From the NCBI RefSeq assembly GCF_009711205.1, contig NZ_WMIG01000018.1, forward strand, positions 24,532 to 88,531: a stretch of DNA of 64,000 nt, written 5' to 3'. Below are positions 1 through 8,699 of this stretch, piece after piece. The translations under genes and the position numbers were made by a program. The stretch's first letter is position 1. Every line of letters begins with the position of its first letter. Source of the DNA: Paracoccus litorisediminis. Lineage in GTDB: Bacteria > Pseudomonadota > Alphaproteobacteria > Rhodobacterales > Rhodobacteraceae. The notes under the pieces were generated by a model. The model was not told the DNA's origin. It did no database searches and worked only from the letters and a program-made list of their open reading frames with translations.

Positions 1-108
1 CTCCAGCGTCGCGCCGCCATCGGCCGGGACCCAGGTGCCGCCGATCAGCGCCGACTGGCGCAGCAGGTCCGGATCGGCAAGGCCCGGCAGTTTCGTCATC
101 ACGTTCAT
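1..108 (-). CDS. gabD: Succinate-semialdehyde dehydrogenase, N-terminal fragment cut by window edge (second copy of gabD)
   Basis: Only the first 36 codons are in the window; the gene reads leftward out of position 1. The start ATG is at 106-108 on the minus strand and overlaps the TGA of the upstream dehydrogenase gene as ATGA. The 108 bases match positions 5834-5941, the start of the complete gabD, without a difference that I can see. Whether the rest of this copy is intact cannot be seen here. It belongs to the direct repeat described separately. Confidence 0.8.
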   Translation of the reverse strand, partial: MNVMTKLPGLADPDLLRQSALIGGTWVPADGGATLE

Positions 109-1150
109 TCCTGTTCCTCCAGCGCGGCCAGCACGGCGGCGGTGATCTGATCGGTGCTGTCGCGGCCGGGTACGGTGCCGATGCCGCGGGCGGTGGTGGC
201 CTCGACCGCGGCCATGATCCGGGCCGCGACCGCAGGCTCGCCCAGATGGTCCAGCATCATCACCAGCGACCAGATCGCGGCGATCGGGTTGGCGATGCCC
301 TGATCGGCGATGTCGGGGGCCGAGCCATGCACCGGCTCGAACATCGACGGGCCCTTGCGGGTCGGGTCGATATTGGCCGAGGCGGCAAAGCCCAAGCCCC
401 CCTGGATCGCCGCGCCCAGATCGGTCAGGATGTCGCCGAACAGGTTCGAGGCCACCACCACGTCCAGCGTCTCGGGGGCCATGACCATGCGCGCGGCAAT
501 GGCGTCGACATGGTAATGGCTGACCTCGACCTCGGGGAATTCAAGCGCCAGATCGCGGGTGACCTCATCCCAGAACACCATCGAGTATTTCTGGGCATTG
601 GATTTGGTGACCGAGGCCAGCTTGCGCCGCCGCCCCATCGCCTGTTCGAAGCCGAAGCGCAGGATGCGCTCGACGCCGGTGCGGGTGAAGATCGCGGTCT
701 CGACCGCGACCTCGTCGCCGGTGCCCTGATGGACGCGGCCCCCGGCGCCGGAATATTCGCCCTCGGTGTTCTCGCGGATGCAGAGGATGTCGAAACCGTC
801 CTTGCGCAGCGGGCCTTCGACGCCGGGCAGCAGCCGGTGCGGGCGGATATTGGCATATTGGACGAAGGCCTTGCGGATCGGCAGCAACAGCCCGTGCAGC
901 GACACCGCATCGGGCACCTTGGCCGGCCAGCCGACCGCGCCCAGAAAGATCGCGTCAAAGCCGCGCAGGGTCTCGATCCCGTCCTCGGGCATCATCCGCC
1001 CGGTCTGCAGGTAATGCTCGCAGGACCAGGGAAAGCCGGTCGGCTCCAGCAATCCCGGTGCCGCGGCCTCAGCCACGGCCATGGCGGCCTCAAGAACAGG
1101 AATGCCGATCCCGTCGCCGGGGATTAATGCAATGCGGTGGGAAGTTCGGA
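1..1150. repeat. Direct repeat copy A (gabD 5' end plus ttuC-like gene)
   Basis: Positions 1-1150 align without gaps to 5834-6983 at a constant offset of 5833. I see differences only at 1059, 1079, 1107 and 1119, all in the last 92 bases of the match. Identity ends abruptly after the shared GAAGTTCGGA at 1141-1150, the first codons of the dehydrogenase gene. The left end lies outside the window, so the true length is unknown. Confidence 0.93.
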
Positions 1151-1157
1151 TGGTCAT
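105..1157 (-). CDS. Tartrate/D-malate-type dehydrogenase (isopropylmalate dehydrogenase family), copy 1
   Basis: A 350-residue beta-decarboxylating hydroxyacid dehydrogenase. Visible motifs are IRENTEGEYSG at about 127-137 (substrate/NAD loop), TKSNAQKYS at 184-192 with the expected catalytic Lys185, and NLFGDILTDLGA at about 238-249 with the Mg-binding Asp pair. The family acts on tartrate, D-malate or 3-isopropylmalate; with no leuCD nearby, TtuC/DmlA-like catabolism is more likely than leucine synthesis. It is nearly identical to the copy at 5938-6987, differing in the first residues (MTIRTSH versus MLRTSH) and Ala27 versus Thr26. It lies 7 bp after an aldehyde dehydrogenase gene and overlaps the following gabD start by 4 bp. 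Confidence 0.85.
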   Translation of the reverse strand: MTIRTSHRIALIPGDGIGIPVLEAAMAVAEAAAPGLLEPTGFPWSCEHYLQTGRMMPEDGIETLRGFDAIFLGAVGWPAKVPDAVSLHGLLLPIRKAFVQYANIRPHRLLPGVEGPLRKDGFDILCIRENTEGEYSGAGGRVHQGTGDEVAVETAIFTRTGVERILRFGFEQAMGRRRKLASVTKSNAQKYSMVFWDEVTRDLALEFPEVEVSHYHVDAIAARMVMAPETLDVVVASNLFGDILTDLGAAIQGGLGFAASANIDPTRKGPSMFEPVHGSAPDIADQGIANPIAAIWSLVMMLDHLGEPAVAARIMAAVEATTARGIGTVPGRDSTDQITAAVLAALEEQE

Positions 1158-1164
1158 ATGAGCC

Positions 1165-2628
1165 TCAAAGGTCGATCAGAACGGATTTCGAGCGGCGGTT
1201 GGCGTGATAGGCCTCGCGGCCCAGATCCTTGCCCAGCCCCGAGGATTTGTAACCCCCGGTCGGCAGGATATGATCGCGCGAGCGGCCATAGCGGTTGACC
1301 CAGACCGTGCCCGCCTGCAGCGCACGGGTGACGCGGATCGCGCGGGACAGGTCACGCGTATAGACCCCGGCGGCCAGACCATAGGTCGGATGATCGGCCA
1401 GCGCCAAGGCCTCGTCATCATCGGTGAAGCTTTGCAGCGTCAGTACCGGGCCAAAGATTTCTTCGGTCACGGCAGGGTTTTTCTGGTCGACGCCGCGCAG
1501 CAGCGTCGGCTGATAGAAGAAGCCTGGCCGGTCCATGGAAGCCGCGCCGCAGACCACCTCGGCCCCGTCGCGGATCGCGGCCTGCACAATCTCGTCGACG
1601 CGACCCAACTGGCGGGCAGAGATCGCGGGGGAATAGCCGCTGCCCTCCAGCCAGCTGGGACCGGGATTGCGCGGCTGCATCAGGGCGACCAGCTTTTCCG
1701 ACAGCGCCTCGGCGACCGAGGCATGGGCGATGACCCGGCTGCCCGCGACACAGGCCTGACCGGCATTGAACATGATGCTGCCCGCGATGCAGCGCGCCGC
1801 CAGATCCAGATCCGCATCGGCAAAGACCACCTGCGGGCTTTTGCCGCCCAGCTCCAGCGTCATCGGCTTGATGCCGCTCCGGGCGATGTTCTGCATGATC
1901 GCCGCCCCCGCCAGCGTTGAGCCGGTGAAGCTGACCTTGCCGATGCCGGGATGCCCGGTCAGCGCCGTGCCGGTGACCAGCCCATCACCCAGCACGACAT
2001 TGACCAGCCCGGCGGGGATGCCGGCCTGCACCGACAGCTCGGCCATGCGCAGCGTGGCAAAGGGGGTCATCTCGGACGGCTTAAGCACTACGGCATTTCC
2101 TGCCGCCAGCGCTGGTCCCAGTTTCCATCCCGCCATCGAGATCGGAAAATTCCACGGCGTGATCGCGCCGACGACGCCGTAAGGCTCGTCCATGATCATG
2201 CCCAGCTGGTCGTCGCGGGTCGGGACCAGCGCGCCGCCCTCCTTGTCGGCCAGTTCGGCAAAAAAGCGGATCTGCTCGGCGGTGACGGCGATGTCGATGC
2301 CGGGGATCTGGCTGATCAGGCGGGTCGAGGCCACGGATTCCAGCCAGGACAGTTCCGCGGCATGCGCCTCGATCAGGTCGGCCCAGGCATGCATGGCCCG
2401 TGTGCGGTCGCGGGGCTGGCAAGCACCCCAGCCGGAATCCCGCTGCGCCTTGGCCGCGACGGCCACGGCACGGTCGACCATTTCCGCATCCGCGACCGGG
2501 ATCGCCCCCAGCGGCTGGCCGTCCGAGGGCCGGGTCAGCGGCAGAATATGCTCGGCTTCGATATAGGCGCCGCCAATGAAATGGCCACGAGGCAGGGCGG
2601 CGGCATTGGGGTCAAAGGGCAGGTTCAT
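1165..2628 (-). CDS. NAD(P)-dependent aldehyde dehydrogenase, PuuC/betaine-aldehyde type
   Basis: A 487-residue class I/II aldehyde dehydrogenase, the usual length. The Rossmann and active-site landmarks are ITPWNFP at about 156-162, FTGST near 234-238, LELGG with general-base Glu259, and NAGQACVAGSR with nucleophile Cys293; EEIFGPVL is also present. It probably oxidises an aminoaldehyde or other amine-derived aldehyde to the acid, judging from the neighbouring amine-oxidase and transporter operon, but substrate cannot be read from sequence. It is the first of three leftward genes with the ttuC-like and gabD copies. The 247-bp divergent region with argE should hold its promoter. Confidence 0.85.
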   Translation of the reverse strand: MNLPFDPNAAALPRGHFIGGAYIEAEHILPLTRPSDGQPLGAIPVADAEMVDRAVAVAAKAQRDSGWGACQPRDRTRAMHAWADLIEAHAAELSWLESVASTRLISQIPGIDIAVTAEQIRFFAELADKEGGALVPTRDDQLGMIMDEPYGVVGAITPWNFPISMAGWKLGPALAAGNAVVLKPSEMTPFATLRMAELSVQAGIPAGLVNVVLGDGLVTGTALTGHPGIGKVSFTGSTLAGAAIMQNIARSGIKPMTLELGGKSPQVVFADADLDLAARCIAGSIMFNAGQACVAGSRVIAHASVAEALSEKLVALMQPRNPGPSWLEGSGYSPAISARQLGRVDEIVQAAIRDGAEVVCGAASMDRPGFFYQPTLLRGVDQKNPAVTEEIFGPVLTLQSFTDDDEALALADHPTYGLAAGVYTRDLSRAIRVTRALQAGTVWVNRYGRSRDHILPTGGYKSSGLGKDLGREAYHANRRSKSVLIDL

Positions 2629-2875
2629 GGCGCTTTCCCTGATGGTTATTCGCGGTCAACCTAGTCCCACCGCCGCCGCAGAAGTCATTTCCCGACCCAC
2701 AGCCGCAGCCGATCTTGCCGAAGGCTGCGGCAGACGCGGCATTCCATGCTGCGGCAGGATCGGAACATGCCCTTGCCCGCGTCCGGCAGGGAATTGCGCC
2801 GCCCCGCGCCGCTTCGGCAGAAACTGGCGCGCGAAATCGGCAGGATGGCCAAGCAATCCAAACTCTGAGTCCGCC

Positions 2876-4009
2876 ATGACCCCCGAAGCCATCCTTGCCG
2901 ATCTTGTTGCTTGCGCCGACCTGCCCGGAGGCTCGAATGCCTCGGTCGCCGGTTGCGTGCAGCATCATCTGCGCCGCGCCGGGCTTGATCCCGTGGTGCT
3001 GACCGGTCCCGAGGGCGACCGGGTGAACATCCTTGCCACGATCGGTCCGCGCAACACGCCGGGGGTGATCCTGTCGGGGCATATGGATGTGGTCTCGACC
3101 GAGGGGCAGGTCTGGGCCTCGGACCCGTTCCGGCTGACCGCGCGCGACGGCAGGCTCTACGGGCGCGGGACCACCGACATGAAGGGCTATCTGGCCTGCA
3201 TGCTGGCGATGATCCCCGAACTTCAGGCCGCCGGGCTGCAGCGCCCGGTCCACCTTGCCTTTTCCTATGATGAGGAGATCGGCTGCCGCGGTGCGCCCCA
3301 TTTGATCGCGGCGTTGCCCGGCCTGATCGCGCCCCCCGCAGCCTGCATCGTGGGCGAGCCCTCGGGGATGCGACCGGTCCTGTCGCACAAGGGCAAACAG
3401 GCGACCGCCTTGGTGCTTAGGGGACGCGCGGCCCATTCCTCGCAGCCCGAGGCCGGGTTGAACGCGAATTACGCCGGGGCCGAGATCCTGCTGGCCATCC
3501 GCGACCTGAATGCCCGCTTGGCCAGCGAAGGCCCCTTTGATCCGCGGTTTTCTCCGCCCCATTCCACGGTGGTTGCGGGGGTGGTGCGGGGCGGCACGGC
3601 GGTCAATATCATTCCCGACCGCTGCGAGATCCAGTTCGAGGTCAGGACGATCCCCGGCGACGATCCGGCGGCGATCACCGCACATGTGATCCAAGCGGCG
3701 CGCGCGCTGGTCCCCGACCGGGTCCTGACGGTCTCGCGTCATGAGCTGAGTGCCTATCCGGCTCTACCGCCTGCGGACGATCCGCAATTGGCGGACCTGT
3801 TGATCCGTTTGACAGGACATGAGGCACTGCAATCGGTCAGCTACGGCACCGAGGCAGGACTGTTCGACGCCGCGGGTATCCCCGCCATCATCTGCGGCCC
3901 CGGCGAGATCGCCCGCGCGCATCGCCCCGATGAGTTCATTCTGCCCAGCGAACTGGCCGAATGCTGCGCCATGATGCGCGGGCTGGCCCGGCATTTGTCT
4001 GCTGGCTAG
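2876..4009 (+). CDS. ArgE/DapE-family M20 deacylase (acetylornithine deacetylase-like)
   Basis: A 377-residue zinc amidohydrolase of the M20 family. Metal-site residues are visible as GHMDVVST (His69, Asp71), RGTTDMKG (Asp101), YDEEIGC (general base Glu133 and metal ligand Glu134) and GEPSG at 160-164. The family removes N-acyl groups from amino acids such as N-acetylornithine. Lying between the two repeat copies and beside amine catabolic genes, it may release an acyl group from a catabolic intermediate rather than serve arginine synthesis; this is inference. The open frame extends 100 codons further upstream, but ATG 2876 begins the conserved protein. No strong ribosome site is visible. It is transcribed away from the aldehyde dehydrogenase. 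Confidence 0.85.
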   Translation: MTPEAILADLVACADLPGGSNASVAGCVQHHLRRAGLDPVVLTGPEGDRVNILATIGPRNTPGVILSGHMDVVSTEGQVWASDPFRLTARDGRLYGRGTTDMKGYLACMLAMIPELQAAGLQRPVHLAFSYDEEIGCRGAPHLIAALPGLIAPPAACIVGEPSGMRPVLSHKGKQATALVLRGRAAHSSQPEAGLNANYAGAEILLAIRDLNARLASEGPFDPRFSPPHSTVVAGVVRGGTAVNIIPDRCEIQFEVRTIPGDDPAAITAHVIQAARALVPDRVLTVSRHELSAYPALPPADDPQLADLLIRLTGHEALQSVSYGTEAGLFDAAGIPAIICGPGEIARAHRPDEFILPSELAECCAMMRGLARHLSAG

Positions 4010-4471
4010 GGGAAGCGCGTTGAGGTTGAGAAGCGCTTGTCCGACATGTGGTCAATTTGCCTGGGGGTAACGGTCGTTGCATCAACCAAAGTCGACGCAC
4101 GTTCGGCTGGAGGCTAATCAGCAATGAGGGACGGACGCTCTGTCGGCATCGGCATTTCGGGTGAGTAGCAAGCTGGTCCGATCGCGGATTCAGGCGCTGC
4201 TCCGAGCAGGCAGCCGACTGGCTGGACCAGATGTGGCCTGAACAGCTTTGTGATGAAGCCTGGTTTTCGTGGTGTCTGGAAGACGATCGAGACGATCCGC
4301 AAGATCTATGTCGTGATTGAGTAAGCATCGCTCTCTGGAAGCCAACGGGCGCCATCTCTCGACGGCGCCCGTTTTCTTTCTTGCTCAAATATCCCGGGGG
4401 GACGCCACTGTGGCCCCGTTGAGGGGCCGCAGTGGCGTGGGGGCAGAGCCCCCGGCCCGGCATCGCCGCTA
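4010..4471. other. Intergenic region with terminator and a possible very small ORF
   Basis: This gap between the convergent argE-like and gabD genes contains no recognisable conserved gene. A short plus-strand ORF, 4253-4324 (23 codons, MKPGFRGVWKT...), stops 19 bp before a strong terminator, and its frame stays open about 35 codons further upstream without an ATG. It has no ribosome site and I do not recognise it. It may be the tail of a lost gene or a 3' untranslated region. Confidence 0.4.
4344..4373 (+). terminator. Rho-independent terminator
   Basis: A perfect 10-bp stem (AACGGGCGCC at 4344-4353 with GGCGCCCGTT at 4364-4373), a 10-base loop, then TTCTTTC on the plus strand. The T-rich side shows it acts on rightward transcription from the argE-like gene or the small ORF. 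Confidence 0.8.
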
Positions 4472-5941
4472 TCAGAGACCCGCCATGTGGAAGGCCTTGC
4501 TTTCGAGGTATTCGTCGATGCCGATGCGGGCGCCCTCGCGGCCGAGGCCGGATTGCTTGACGCCGCCGAAGGGCGAGACCGTGGTCGAGACCGAGCCGGT
4601 GTTCAGCCCGACCATGCCGAATTCCAGCGCCTGCCCGACGCGCCAGGCGCGCTTGTGGCTCTCGGTGTAGAAATAGGCGGCCAGCCCATAGGGCGTGGCA
4701 TTGGCCAGGGCGATGGCCTCGGCCTCGGTCTCGAAGGGAAACAGCGCCGCGACCGGGCCGAAGGTTTCCTCGCTGGCCAGCTCCATCGTCACGTCGGCCC
4801 CTCCCAGCACCACCGGCGTGGCATATTGACCGCCCGAGGGCGTCGGGGCCTCGGCCAGCAGGACCGCGCCCTTGTCCACCGCATCGGCGACATGGCGGCG
4901 GATCTTCTCCAGCGCCGGGGCATTGATCATCGGGCCGATCTCGACCCCCGGCTCCAGCCCCGGACCGACGCGCAGCGCCGCCACCCGCGCGGCCAGCTTT
5001 GCCGCGAAGGCGTCATAGATCCCCGCCTGCACCAGCACCCGGTTCGAACAGACGCAGGTCTGCCCGCCATTGCGGAATTTCGAGGCCATCGCGCCCTCGA
5101 CCGCCGCGTCCAGATCGGCGTCGTCGAAGACGATGAACGGCGCATTGCCACCCAGCTCCAGGCTGAGCCGCTTCACCGAGGGCGCGCATTGCGCCATCAG
5201 CATCGCCCCCACCCGGGTCGAGCCGGTAAAGGACAGCTTGCGCACCGTGGGGTTCGCGGTCAGCTCGGCCCCGATCGCGGTGGGCAGGCCGGTGACGATG
5301 TTGATGACCCCCGCCGGTATCCCCGCGCGCTCGGCCAGCACCCCCAGCGCCAATGCGGAAAACGGCGTGAATTCCGAGGGCTTGATCACCACGGTGCAGC
5401 CCGCCGCCAGCGCCGGGGCGACCTTGCGGGTGATCATCGCATTGGGGAAGTTCCATGGCGTGATGATCGCCGAGACCCCGACCGGCTCCTTCAGCACCAC
5501 GATCTGGCGGTCTCCGGTGGGTGCAGGGATGACCGATCCGTCGATGCGGCGGGCCTCTTCGGCGAACCATTTCACGAAGCTGGCGCCATAGGCGATCTCG
5601 CCCCTGGCCTCGGCCAAAGGCTTGCCCTGCTCCATGGTCAGGATCAGGGCAAGGTCATCGGCATGATCCTCCATCAGCGCGAACCAGCGTTCGAGCAATG
5701 CTGCGCGGTCGGCATGGGGGCGCTTGCGCCAGTTCTGGAAGGCGGCATCGGCGGCCTCGATTGCGGCGCGGGTCTGCGCACCCGAGACATCGGGCACCGA
5801 GCCGATCACCGCCCCGGTCGCCGGATCGGTGACCTCCAGCGTCGCGCCGCCATCGGCCGGGACCCAGGTGCCGCCGATCAGCGCCGACTGGCGCAGCAGG
5901 TCCGGATCGGCAAGGCCCGGCAGTTTCGTCATCACGTTCAT
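4472..5941 (-). CDS. gabD: Succinate-semialdehyde dehydrogenase (GabD type)
   Basis: A 489-residue aldehyde dehydrogenase with the GabD-like active site: TPWNFPNAMITRK at about 161-173, LELGGNAPF with Glu262, and GGQTCVCSNR with nucleophile Cys296 and the adjacent Cys298 typical of bacterial SSADH. It oxidises succinate semialdehyde to succinate, linking GABA and polyamine breakdown to the TCA cycle. It is the last gene of the leftward polyamine-type operon and its ATG overlaps the upstream dehydrogenase stop (ATGA, 5938-5941). The first 108 bases are duplicated at the left edge of the window. A related dicarboxylic semialdehyde is a possible alternative substrate. Confidence 0.9.
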   Translation of the reverse strand: MNVMTKLPGLADPDLLRQSALIGGTWVPADGGATLEVTDPATGAVIGSVPDVSGAQTRAAIEAADAAFQNWRKRPHADRAALLERWFALMEDHADDLALILTMEQGKPLAEARGEIAYGASFVKWFAEEARRIDGSVIPAPTGDRQIVVLKEPVGVSAIITPWNFPNAMITRKVAPALAAGCTVVIKPSEFTPFSALALGVLAERAGIPAGVINIVTGLPTAIGAELTANPTVRKLSFTGSTRVGAMLMAQCAPSVKRLSLELGGNAPFIVFDDADLDAAVEGAMASKFRNGGQTCVCSNRVLVQAGIYDAFAAKLAARVAALRVGPGLEPGVEIGPMINAPALEKIRRHVADAVDKGAVLLAEAPTPSGGQYATPVVLGGADVTMELASEETFGPVAALFPFETEAEAIALANATPYGLAAYFYTESHKRAWRVGQALEFGMVGLNTGSVSTTVSPFGGVKQSGLGREGARIGIDEYLESKAFHMAGL

Positions 5942-6983
5942 TCCTGTTCCTCCAGCGCGGCCAGCACGGCGGCGGTGATCTGATCGGTGCTGTCGCGGCC
6001 GGGTACGGTGCCGATGCCGCGGGCGGTGGTGGCCTCGACCGCGGCCATGATCCGGGCCGCGACCGCAGGCTCGCCCAGATGGTCCAGCATCATCACCAGC
6101 GACCAGATCGCGGCGATCGGGTTGGCGATGCCCTGATCGGCGATGTCGGGGGCCGAGCCATGCACCGGCTCGAACATCGACGGGCCCTTGCGGGTCGGGT
6201 CGATATTGGCCGAGGCGGCAAAGCCCAAGCCCCCCTGGATCGCCGCGCCCAGATCGGTCAGGATGTCGCCGAACAGGTTCGAGGCCACCACCACGTCCAG
6301 CGTCTCGGGGGCCATGACCATGCGCGCGGCAATGGCGTCGACATGGTAATGGCTGACCTCGACCTCGGGGAATTCAAGCGCCAGATCGCGGGTGACCTCA
6401 TCCCAGAACACCATCGAGTATTTCTGGGCATTGGATTTGGTGACCGAGGCCAGCTTGCGCCGCCGCCCCATCGCCTGTTCGAAGCCGAAGCGCAGGATGC
6501 GCTCGACGCCGGTGCGGGTGAAGATCGCGGTCTCGACCGCGACCTCGTCGCCGGTGCCCTGATGGACGCGGCCCCCGGCGCCGGAATATTCGCCCTCGGT
6601 GTTCTCGCGGATGCAGAGGATGTCGAAACCGTCCTTGCGCAGCGGGCCTTCGACGCCGGGCAGCAGCCGGTGCGGGCGGATATTGGCATATTGGACGAAG
6701 GCCTTGCGGATCGGCAGCAACAGCCCGTGCAGCGACACCGCATCGGGCACCTTGGCCGGCCAGCCGACCGCGCCCAGAAAGATCGCGTCAAAGCCGCGCA
6801 GGGTCTCGATCCCGTCCTCGGGCATCATCCGCCCGGTCTGCAGGTAATGCTCGCAGGACCAGGGAAAGCCGGTCGGCTCCAGCAATCCCGGCGCCGCGGC
6901 CTCAGCCACGGTCATGGCGGCCTCAAGAACAGGAATGCCAATCCCGTCGCCCGGGATTAATGCAATGCGGTGGGAAGTTCGGA
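5834..6983. repeat. Direct repeat copy B (gabD 5' end plus ttuC-like gene)
   Basis: Partner of 1-1150, same orientation, offset 5833, with four single-base differences at 6892, 6912, 6940 and 6952. The match ends at 6983, inside the second codon of the dehydrogenase gene. The leftward limit cannot be determined because copy A leaves the window. Confidence 0.93.
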
Positions 6984-6987
6984 GCAT
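5938..6987 (-). CDS. Tartrate/D-malate-type dehydrogenase (isopropylmalate dehydrogenase family), copy 2
   Basis: A 349-residue protein almost identical to the 105-1157 product, with the same IRENTEGEYSG, TKSNAQKYS and NLFGDILTD motifs, so the same metal-dependent oxidative decarboxylation of a 2-hydroxy dicarboxylate is expected. It sits between the GMC oxidoreductase gene (17 bp upstream) and gabD (4-bp overlap) at the end of the polyamine-type operon. The near identity implies recent duplication or gene conversion. A third, clearly more distant paralogue lies in the ttu operon at 60352-61476. Confidence 0.85.
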   Translation of the reverse strand: MLRTSHRIALIPGDGIGIPVLEAAMTVAEAAAPGLLEPTGFPWSCEHYLQTGRMMPEDGIETLRGFDAIFLGAVGWPAKVPDAVSLHGLLLPIRKAFVQYANIRPHRLLPGVEGPLRKDGFDILCIRENTEGEYSGAGGRVHQGTGDEVAVETAIFTRTGVERILRFGFEQAMGRRRKLASVTKSNAQKYSMVFWDEVTRDLALEFPEVEVSHYHVDAIAARMVMAPETLDVVVASNLFGDILTDLGAAIQGGLGFAASANIDPTRKGPSMFEPVHGSAPDIADQGIANPIAAIWSLVMMLDHLGEPAVAARIMAAVEATTARGIGTVPGRDSTDQITAAVLAALEEQE

Positions 6988-7004
6988 GGAAGATCCTTTG
7001 CCTG

Positions 7005-8693
7005 TCAGGACTGGCGCATTGCGGATTTCATCATGTCCGCGATGCGCTCGGCCAGCATGATGGTCGGGACATTGGTATTCGCGCAGGGGATCGAAGGCAT
7101 CAGCGAGGCATCGACCACATGCAGCCCGTTGACGCCGTGAACTGCCCCGTCGCTGCCGGTCACGGCGGCGGGGTCGTCTGCGGCACCCATCCGGCAGGTC
7201 CCCGAGGCATGCCAGGTGCCGCCGACATTCGCCCGGACGAAATCCGTCAGCGCTTGGTCATCGGCAAGCAGTGCCCGCAGCGTGACGCCCTGCGTGATCA
7301 GCCCGTGCACCAACGCGGCCCGCAGCGGTCCGGCCAGATCGAGCATGGCCGAGAGTGCCCCCCGTTGGATCGCGTTCCAGCGGCCGGGACTTGCAACCTT
7401 GGCGACGCGGGGCGTGTAGCTGGTCGGAAATACCGGCCCGCATTTCTCGGCCATTGCGGGATCTGCCAAGGCGCGCGCGCCCATGCGGACCGCGCCTTTC
7501 AGGCGCTCCAGATCGCGCGGGTCGGACAGCATGTTAAAATCGACATCGGGTTCGGCGCGGGGATCGGCCGAGGTCAAACGCAGGCGGCCACGCGAATAGG
7601 ATTTGTTCACCCAAAAGAAGATCGAACCGATCCGCATGCCCACCGAATGCCAGCCCGAACGGGACAGGATCGCCCCATGCATGTCGCCGGGTGGCGTGTC
7701 CGCCAGCCCCGAGGAGTAGCGCCAGACGCCCTGTTCGTGATGCTCATCCGGGTCGCGCACGCGCAAACCAGGCGGCAGATAGGCCCCGAGCGCGATCGAC
7801 GGATGTTCCATCAGATTGCCGCCCACGCCGGACAGATCGACCAGCGGCTCGATCCCCAGCGCGCGCAGATCTGCGGCGGGGCCGATGCCTGCGCGCAGCA
7901 GCATGGCTGGGCTGTGGATCGCGCCCATGCTGAGGATGGTACGGCGGGCGGTGATGCGGATCGCTTCCCCGGAGGATGCGGCGATTTCCGCCCCCGTCAC
8001 CTGACGACCCTCGACCAGCAGGCGCAGGACCTGATGGCCGCTGAGGATATGCAGGTTCGGCCGGGCCCGCACCTCGGGCGTGAGCCATGTCAGCGAGGTC
8101 GGCTGTCGTTTCCCGGTATCGGACTGGCCGACCGCGCCACGGAACACACCGTCCTGCCAAGGGCCGTTCTGATCGGGTCGGATCGGGTGACCCTGACCGT
8201 CCAGCGCCCGCATCACCTGCCCGACAAAGGGCGACAACGCCAGATCGTCGGGACGCCGGATCTTGAGCGGACCGGCATCGCCATGCAGCGGGCCGTCAAA
8301 ATCGCGGTCATGTTCCAGCTTGCGGAAATAGGGCAGGACCGAGTCCCAGCCCCAGCCCGTGGCCCCAAATGCGGCCCATTCGTCGTAATCGGCAGGTGCG
8401 CCGCGGTTCGACATCAGCGCGTTGATGGCCGAGCCGCCACCAAGGATGCGCGCCTGTTCATAGCGGCGGGCAGCCCCTTTGCCGTATCGCGCGCTGAGCC
8501 CCTGCCAGATATTGCGCCCGTCCAGATAGGCCCGTCCGGGATAGCGCGAGGCGATCTCGGCCGGCAATTCGGGCGGAAGGATGTCGCGCCCGGCCTCGAC
8601 CAGCGTCACGCGCAGGTCGGGCATTTCCGAAAGGCGGGCGGCCAGAACGCAGCCCGCCGAGCCGCCGCCAAGGATCAGGATATCGCTTTCCAT
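7005..8693 (-). CDS. GMC-family FAD-dependent alcohol/choline dehydrogenase
   Basis: A 562-residue flavoprotein. The ADP-binding motif ILGGGSAGCVLAARLSE is at about 6-22, a GMC N-terminal signature (GGGSAINALMSNRG) follows, and the C-terminal active site GTWHASGTCRMG carries the expected His495, with Asn541 in CANTN as its partner. These enzymes oxidise choline or other alcohols to aldehydes, usually passing electrons to the respiratory chain. It begins 6 bp after the PotC-like permease gene, in an operon that also encodes aldehyde and hydroxyacid dehydrogenases, so it may oxidise a hydroxyl group of the imported compound. Substrate is not determinable. Confidence 0.88.
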   Translation of the reverse strand: MESDILILGGGSAGCVLAARLSEMPDLRVTLVEAGRDILPPELPAEIASRYPGRAYLDGRNIWQGLSARYGKGAARRYEQARILGGGSAINALMSNRGAPADYDEWAAFGATGWGWDSVLPYFRKLEHDRDFDGPLHGDAGPLKIRRPDDLALSPFVGQVMRALDGQGHPIRPDQNGPWQDGVFRGAVGQSDTGKRQPTSLTWLTPEVRARPNLHILSGHQVLRLLVEGRQVTGAEIAASSGEAIRITARRTILSMGAIHSPAMLLRAGIGPAADLRALGIEPLVDLSGVGGNLMEHPSIALGAYLPPGLRVRDPDEHHEQGVWRYSSGLADTPPGDMHGAILSRSGWHSVGMRIGSIFFWVNKSYSRGRLRLTSADPRAEPDVDFNMLSDPRDLERLKGAVRMGARALADPAMAEKCGPVFPTSYTPRVAKVASPGRWNAIQRGALSAMLDLAGPLRAALVHGLITQGVTLRALLADDQALTDFVRANVGGTWHASGTCRMGAADDPAAVTGSDGAVHGVNGLHVVDASLMPSIPCANTNVPTIMLAERIADMMKSAMRQS

Positions 8694-8699
8694 TCCGGC

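Noticed and set aside
2745..2868. Arg-rich plus-strand ORF just upstream of the argE-like gene
   Set aside because: About 40 codons with no ribosome site and composition typical of shadow reading; not supported as a leader peptide.
4114..4302. Minus-strand ORF of 62 codons between argE-like and gabD
   Set aside because: No recognisable domain or ribosome site, and no conserved relative known to me.
105..6987. leuB (leucine biosynthesis) assignment for the duplicated dehydrogenases
   Set aside because: No leuC or leuD nearby, catabolic neighbours, and sequence features closer to tartrate/D-malate dehydrogenases.
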